DNA of 64,000 nt from the NCBI RefSeq assembly GCF_003058055.1, contig NZ_QBTZ01000001.1, positions 2,048,501 through 2,112,500 of the forward strand. The letters run 5' to 3'. Under the pieces are notes generated by a model, which worked only from the letters and a program-made list of their open reading frames with translations, was not told the origin of the DNA and made no database searches. This DNA is from Acidovorax sp. 107 (GTDB taxonomy: Bacteria > Pseudomonadota > Gammaproteobacteria > Burkholderiales > Burkholderiaceae_C). A program made the translations under genes and the position numbers. Shown here piece after piece: positions 59,801 through 64,000 of this stretch (the first letter of the stretch is position 1; each line of letters starts with the position of its first letter).

Positions 59801-60766
59801 CTACTTCTTGCGGTAGGCGTCGATGATGGCCTGCCCCTCGGCACCGGCCGATTTCACCCAGTCGGCAGTCATGGATTCGCCGATGCTCGCCAGCTCCTTC
59901 TTGATGCTGTCGCTGGGCTCTGCCACCGTCATGCCTTTGGCCGACAGTTCCTTGATGAACTCCTTGTCCACACGCTCGCTGGTGGCCCAGCCGCGTTCTT
60001 CGGCGGCAGCTGCGGCTTTGAGCACGGCGTCCTGCAGGGGCTTGTCGAGGGCGTCAAAGGCCTTCTGGTTCACCACCGTGGCATTGCGCGGCAGCCACGC
60101 GCTGACGGGGTAGAAGTACTTGACCTGCTCATACAGCTTGGACTCCACGCCGCTGGCGCTCGACGTCAGAAAGTTCTGCACCGTGTTGGTCGCGAGGGCC
60201 TGGCCCAGCTCGGACAGCTGGATCGTCACGGGCTGCGCCTTGAGCAGCTGGGCAATGCGCGTGGTGGCAGGGTTGTAAGCGCGCATCTTGGTGCCCGCAA
60301 AGTCTGCGGGCGTGCTCACCGGCTTGAGCGAATACAGCGACTGACCAGGCCATGGCACCGAGAACAGCACCTTCACGCCCTGGGCGGCGAGCAGCTTCTC
60401 TTGCGCGGGCTTGGCGGCCAGGTACAGGCGTTTGGACTCTGCATAGGTGGTCGCCAGGAAGGGGATGGAGTCCACGCCAAACAGCGGGTTCTCGTTGGTG
60501 GCGCCCGACAGGATGAATTCGGCCGAAGGCACCTGCCCGGTCTGTACCGCGCGCTTGATTTCGTTGGCCTTGTACAGCGAACCACCGGGGTGCAGGGTGA
60601 TCTTGAGTTTGCCGCCGGTGAGCTTGTCCACTTCATCGGCAAACTGCTGCACGTTCTGCGTCTGGAAACTGTTGGCGCCGTAGCCGGTGGGCAGGTCCCA
60701 CTTGACCTGGGCCTGGGCCGCACACACGCTGAGGGCAGCCGTCATACACAGTGCAAATTTTTTCAT
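59801..60766 (-). CDS. dctP: TRAP transporter solute receptor (DctP family), copy 2
   Basis: A 321-aa periplasmic binding protein. The signal peptide is MKKFALCMTAALSVCAAQA, followed by WDLPTGYGANSFQTQNVQQF. The ligand-arginine segment is GTKMRAYNPATTRIAQLLKA. It is related to the receptor at 56851-57816 (shared Q/N-rich first strand and M-R-x-Y-N-P-x-T core) and probably binds the same or a close ligand, presumably 5-oxoproline. It is the second gene of the operon, 24 bp after the D-glutamate-cyclase-family gene. Confidence 0.92.
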   Translation of the reverse strand: MKKFALCMTAALSVCAAQAQVKWDLPTGYGANSFQTQNVQQFADEVDKLTGGKLKITLHPGGSLYKANEIKRAVQTGQVPSAEFILSGATNENPLFGVDSIPFLATTYAESKRLYLAAKPAQEKLLAAQGVKVLFSVPWPGQSLYSLKPVSTPADFAGTKMRAYNPATTRIAQLLKAQPVTIQLSELGQALATNTVQNFLTSSASGVESKLYEQVKYFYPVSAWLPRNATVVNQKAFDALDKPLQDAVLKAAAAAEERGWATSERVDKEFIKELSAKGMTVAEPSDSIKKELASIGESMTADWVKSAGAEGQAIIDAYRKK

Positions 60767-60790
60767 GGGGAGACTCCTGGGGTAAGCCGC

Positions 60791-61630
60791 TTAGAAGCTG
60801 GCGAGTTGGTGGTTGAGAAGATCGGTGATCAGCATGCAACCCGGGGCATGGGTGATGCAGAAGGCCGGTTGGGCGTTGAGGATGGCCGATTGCGGCGTCA
60901 CGCCGCAGGCCCAGAAAACAGGGATCTCACCGGGCATCAGCGCTACGGCATCGCCATAGTCGGGCTGGGACAGATCGGTGATGCCGATGAGAGCCGGGTC
61001 ACCAATGTGCACCGGTGCGCCGTGCACGTTGGGAAACCGCGAGGTGACCTGCACCGCCCGAATCACATCTGCTGCAGGCATGGGACGCATGGTCACTACC
61101 ATGGGGCCACCAAAGGGACCCGCCGACTCGGTTTGCACATTGGTGCGGAACATGGCTACGTTCTTGCCTTCCTCAACGTGGCGCAGGCGGATGCCTGCCT
61201 CGATCAATGCGGACTCGAACGAGAAGGAGCAACCGAGAACGAAGGTGACCAAGTCAGAGCGCCAGAGGCTGGCGATGTCCGCCACCTCTTCCGACATTTC
61301 ACCGTGACGCCAGATGCGATAGAGCGGCACATCGCTGCGAATGTCGATGCCCTTGCCCAGGGAGGGCAAGGTGAACTGTCCGGGCTCGCTGACCGCCAGC
61401 ACAGGGCAAGGCTTGGGGTTGCGTTGACAGAACCGCAGGAAGTCACTGGCAAGCACCTCGGGCAGGATGACGACGTTGCCCTGAACATGGCCATCTGCAA
61501 GGCCACTGGTGTGCGATGTCCACAGGCCCTTGCGGATAGTGTCACGGACATGGATCGGGTTGCTGGCACCTTCAGGACCAAACACCGCGAGCGAATTTTC
61601 TTGAACGAAGTCCACCGTTTTTCCTTGCAT
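60791..61630 (-). CDS. DUF1445 D-glutamate cyclase / putative hydro-lyase family protein
   Basis: A 279-aa cytoplasmic protein of the YcsI/DUF1445 family. The characteristic blocks are [33 protein letters not shown] and [14 protein letters not shown], which contain the conserved cysteines. The related domain in mammalian D-glutamate cyclase converts D-glutamate and 5-oxo-D-proline. First gene of the operon with TRAP transporters and 5-oxoprolinase, it could handle the D-form or the racemised substrate. The ATG at 61630 has no clear ribosome-binding site; a GTG at 61615 with AAGGA upstream is a plausible alternative start. Confidence 0.85.
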   Translation of the reverse strand: MQGKTVDFVQENSLAVFGPEGASNPIHVRDTIRKGLWTSHTSGLADGHVQGNVVILPEVLASDFLRFCQRNPKPCPVLAVSEPGQFTLPSLGKGIDIRSDVPLYRIWRHGEMSEEVADIASLWRSDLVTFVLGCSFSFESALIEAGIRLRHVEEGKNVAMFRTNVQTESAGPFGGPMVVTMRPMPAADVIRAVQVTSRFPNVHGAPVHIGDPALIGITDLSQPDYGDAVALMPGEIPVFWACGVTPQSAILNAQPAFCITHAPGCMLITDLLNHQLASF

Positions 61631-61767
61631 TGAGAAATGTCAATTGCATGACGTTGGGCAGATTGTGTTGGGGTGTTAACGACCCTGGCAAATTCAAAAA
61701 ATTTCTATTACGTCATCGATTTTTTCCATGCACTCCATTGGGGAGAGGCGAACCATATTGGTGCCAA

Positions 61768-61805
61768 GGGAAAACCCTGAGAAAAAATTTACGGGTAAAC
61801 CCTGA
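61768..61805. promoter_or_regulatory. Two direct GGG(A/T)AAACCCTGA repeats in the oxoproline operon upstream region
   Basis: GGGAAAACCCTGA (61768-61780) and GGGTAAACCCTGA (61793-61805) start 25 bp apart, between lysR and the D-glutamate-cyclase-family gene. The second is identical to 30509-30521 upstream of the DUF4148 pair. The GGG-CCC arms make each a small palindrome. The function is unknown; a LysR binding site or promoter element is possible. Confidence 0.5.
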
Positions 61806-61891
61806 CACCGCCGGACCATTGGAATGCCGGGAAAAAAAGGTGTGTGTCGAGCGCGCCCGGCAGAGTGCGCCGAGGCGTTTTTGACGGAGGC

Positions 61892-62803
61892 TCAGCCCTT
61901 GCGAGAGCGGCGGGCTGGCGCGGGCTGCTGCTGCTCGATGAAGTCCAGCGCCGAACGCACCACGGCCTCCATGGCGGGCGATGAGGGGTCTTCGCGGTAG
62001 CTCACGTGGATGGGCAGCGGCCGCAGCGCCGCGTCGCACGCCAGCGCACGCAGGTCGGGGAATGCCAGCAGACGCTGCACTGCCAGGCGCGGCAGCGTGG
62101 CCACGCCAAAGCCGCCTTGCACCAACTGCACCATGGCAGAAATCGACGAGATGGTGTGCACGCAACGCGGCTCCACCTGGGCCTGGCGCAGCGTGTCGAG
62201 CAGGGAGACATGCGGCTGCGAGCCACGCTGGAAAGTCAGGATGTCAGCGCCTGCAAAGTCTTCCAGCGCATAGCGGCGCTTGCGGTGCGTTTTGCTGTTG
62301 CCCACAAACACCATCTCCATGGGCGTCACCGCCTGGCTGCGGATGCCATCTGCCGCCGCTGGCAAGGCGGCAAATACGGCATCCAGCGTTCCGCGGCGGA
62401 TCTGGTCGAGCAATACGGGGGTGGTCTCTACCGTCAACTCCAGCTCCAGCAAAGGGTTGTCCTTGCGCAACTGTTCCACCCACGGAATGAGCCATGAGTG
62501 CAAGACCGATTCGATGGCCCCCAGCCGGATCGACACCTCCAATGGGCCGCCCGATCCCATCTCGGATTTGAGCTGGCGCTGCAGCTCCAGCATGCGCTTG
62601 GCATACACCAGGAACCGGGCACCGGCCACCGTGAGTTTGAAATGCTTGTCGCGCCGGTCCAGCAATAGCACGCCCAGCTCTTCTTCGAGCGCGGAGATGC
62701 GGCTGGACATGGCGGACTGGGTCAGAAAAAGCTTCTCGGCAGCGCGTGTCACGCTCTTGAGAGAGGCTACCCAGTAGAAGGCTTCGACAAAACGCAGGTT
62801 CAT
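61892..62803 (-). CDS. LysR-family transcriptional regulator
   Basis: A 303-aa regulator with the LysR winged helix (MNLRFVEAFYWVASLKSVT, AEKLFLTQSAMSSRISALEE). A C-terminal effector domain covers about residues 90-290 (RLGAIESVLHSWLIPWVEQL, TFQRGSQPHVSLLDTL, VQGGFGVATLPRLAV). It is encoded on the same strand directly upstream of the 5-oxoproline operon, 262 bp before the next gene, and is the likely regulator of that operon with 5-oxoproline or glutamate as effector. Confidence 0.93.
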   Translation of the reverse strand: MNLRFVEAFYWVASLKSVTRAAEKLFLTQSAMSSRISALEEELGVLLLDRRDKHFKLTVAGARFLVYAKRMLELQRQLKSEMGSGGPLEVSIRLGAIESVLHSWLIPWVEQLRKDNPLLELELTVETTPVLLDQIRRGTLDAVFAALPAAADGIRSQAVTPMEMVFVGNSKTHRKRRYALEDFAGADILTFQRGSQPHVSLLDTLRQAQVEPRCVHTISSISAMVQLVQGGFGVATLPRLAVQRLLAFPDLRALACDAALRPLPIHVSYREDPSSPAMEAVVRSALDFIEQQQPAPARRSRKG

Positions 62804-63056
62804 GGTGTTCTTCGGAAGGGCTGGGTGTGCTTTTACTCAAACAGCTCTGCGCATTGCCCAGACGGGCGCACTGCGATGGTGCGCGGTGTGGGAATCCACC
62901 CGCCTTTTTCCGGCAGACACCGCGCTGTAAAAGCGATTGTGCCGTCGCATTTCAAGGTCACAACGCAGAACTGCTCGCAGTTGGGGCGCTGGCCAAAAGT
63001 GCGTTGCCAGTTATCTGCAAGAAATCTCCGGCGTCTTGCCACGCCACATGAACGGC

Positions 63057-63515
63057 CTACCCGGTGAACAAGGGCAGGTCTGCCTTCTTCAAGGTCCGCA
63101 GCACAAAGCTGGAGCGGCTGTGCCGTATGCCTTTGATCTTGTAGAGCTTCTCGCGCAGCAGGCGCTCGTAATCGCGGGTGTCCTTGACGACGATGCGCAG
63201 CAGGTAGTCGTAGTCACCGGAGACCAGGTGCGCCTCGATCACTTCGGGAATGCTGGCCAGTGTCTCGCCAAACTTTTCGAGCGTGTTGTCCGAATGGCTG
63301 TCGAGGGTGACCTGCACCAGTACCGTGTCGGCCAGGTCAAGGGACTGAGGATTGATGCGCACCGTGTAGCCCTGGATGACACCCGCCTCTTCCATCTTTT
63401 TGATGCGCCCCCAGCAGGGTGACGGGCTCAGGCCCACGGCCTGCCCTATTTCTTGCAGGCTGGCGCGAGCGTTTGCCTGCAAGACAGCGAGAATTTTTCT
63501 ATCCAGTCGATCCAT
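63057..63515 (-). CDS. Lrp/AsnC-family transcriptional regulator
   Basis: A 152-aa regulator with the helix-turn-helix (LDRKILAVLQANARASLQEI, VGLSPSPCWGRIKKMEEAGV) and the RAM ligand-binding domain (VQVTLDSHSDNTLEKF, HLVSGDYDYLLRIVVKDT). It is typically amino-acid responsive. Divergent from the gene that starts at the right edge of the window, 482 bp away, with an A/T-rich palindrome next to its own promoter. Confidence 0.94.
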   Translation of the reverse strand: MDRLDRKILAVLQANARASLQEIGQAVGLSPSPCWGRIKKMEEAGVIQGYTVRINPQSLDLADTVLVQVTLDSHSDNTLEKFGETLASIPEVIEAHLVSGDYDYLLRIVVKDTRDYERLLREKLYKIKGIRHSRSSFVLRTLKKADLPLFTG

Positions 63516-63997
63516 CGGCCTGATTATTCAGCAAATCATTCAGATGCAGAAAATTATTCTGCATTTCCAATAGAATGCGCCAAATTCAGCAAATTCATCT
63601 GCAGCACCCGGTGCATACTTCTTCCATCAAGGCGCTCTTACCGGAGCGCACAAATTGACAAGGCCCCGGCTGGTTACCGCCAGCACGGGGCCCTTGGCAT
63701 TGCAACGTCTGCGGCACGGGTGCAGGGGACTCGCCGCAGCAGTCAACGCACCAATGGGCAGTCCGCCGTTCACTGCCGCTCCAGCAATCCGTCAGCGCTG
63801 CTGGCAAGCCCTCCTCCTTTGGTGTCACCTACGCAACTCCAAACCCCTTGCCGCCCCGTTGATAAGCACGCTTACCAGCACAAACCCCGATGCCTGCGGT
63901 CATGCTGCACCGCCATAATTTGACCGAGGTCGGGGACCGCTGTGCAAGGGGCTTGCGCGCAGCCAATCGCCCTGGCCCAACATCAACAGGAGACACC
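63516..63997. other. 482-bp divergent regulatory region
   Basis: No credible gene; short open frames have unlikely composition. It holds the Lrp-type palindrome near its left edge, an inverted repeat TAAGC-AC-GCTTA (63863-63874), a possible -10 CATAAT around 63914, and AGGAGA just before the start codon at 63998. The promoter of the next gene and of the Lrp-type gene both lie here. Confidence 0.6.
63544..63564. promoter_or_regulatory. Candidate Lrp/AsnC operator
   Basis: A 21-bp near-palindrome with arms ATGCAGA and TCTGCAT around an A/T-rich centre, only 29 bp upstream of the Lrp-type gene start. Further related TTCAGCAAAT and TTCATCTGCA elements surround it. The A/T-rich spacing is characteristic of Lrp family sites. 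Confidence 0.55.
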
Positions 63998-64000
63998 ATG
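63998..64000 (+). CDS. Start codon of a gene leaving the window
   Basis: The last three bases are ATG, preceded by CAGGAGACACC, a good ribosome-binding site at the right distance. The gene itself lies outside the window, so its identity cannot be read. Its divergence from an Lrp/AsnC-family regulator suggests amino-acid metabolism or transport. Confidence 0.7.

Noticed and set aside
63595..63918. Short open frames in the region upstream of the right-edge gene
   Set aside because: No ribosome-binding site or family resemblance, and composition is not protein-like.

Overview
The window reads as chromosomal DNA of a betaproteobacterium, most likely a Comamonadaceae member close to Acidovorax. 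This rests on the high G+C, the many Bug-type solute receptors, the imuA-imuB-dnaE2 cassette, small DUF4148 proteins, and an interspersed repeat of a type I associate with this family. No rRNA or tRNA gene, CRISPR array, transposase or phage gene was seen. Species assignment is inference.

Layout. 1-1.4 kb: the 3' part of a cytosine deaminase gene and a small methyltransferase. 1.6-6.6 kb: a three-gene ABC exporter (HlyD adaptor, fused RbbA-type ATPase/permease, second permease) ordered as in E. coli yhiI-rbbA-yhhJ. 6.8-9.9 kb: a DUF1569 protein, a membrane diguanylate cyclase and an unknown membrane protein. 10-13.1 kb: a compact operon of three unknown proteins with a J-domain protein. 13.1-22.8 kb: mostly housekeeping genes (YebC-family protein, SpmA/SpmB-like membrane protein, Ser/Thr kinase fused to a cyclic-nucleotide-binding domain, PLP sulfur-amino-acid enzyme, exonuclease I, lytic transglycosylase, YdeI-like protein, methyltransferase). 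22.9-28.7 kb: the SOS mutagenesis cassette with a LexA box. 28.9-31.5 kb: an HD-GYP protein and a tandem pair of almost identical DUF4148 genes.

31.5-36.4 kb: a two-subunit 3-oxoacid CoA-transferase divergent from a PAS-LuxR regulator, pcaC and katG. 36.5-46.2 kb: a nine-gene minus-strand catabolic cluster with four Bug receptors, two COG3618 amidohydrolases, an RraA/HMG-aldolase-type protein, a D-2-hydroxyacid dehydrogenase and an SMP-30 lactonase, divergent from an IclR regulator. 46.3-52.4 kb: an AhpD-like protein, an unknown secreted protein, a thioesterase-SDR pair divergent from ETF-ubiquinone oxidoreductase across a TetR-type palindrome, and a chemotaxis receptor. 52.6-62.8 kb: a 5-oxoproline (pyroglutamate) operon: LysR regulator, D-glutamate-cyclase/hydro-lyase family protein, two TRAP receptors with one DctQM permease, an NTF2-like protein and a full-length ATP-dependent 5-oxoprolinase. 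63-64 kb: an Lrp/AsnC regulator divergent from a gene whose start codon is the last three bases.

The most unusual sequence feature is a ~50-bp interspersed repeat seen five times. Two copies lie inside coding sequence: one forms an internal segment of DnaE2 and one encodes the signal-peptide core of a Bug receptor.
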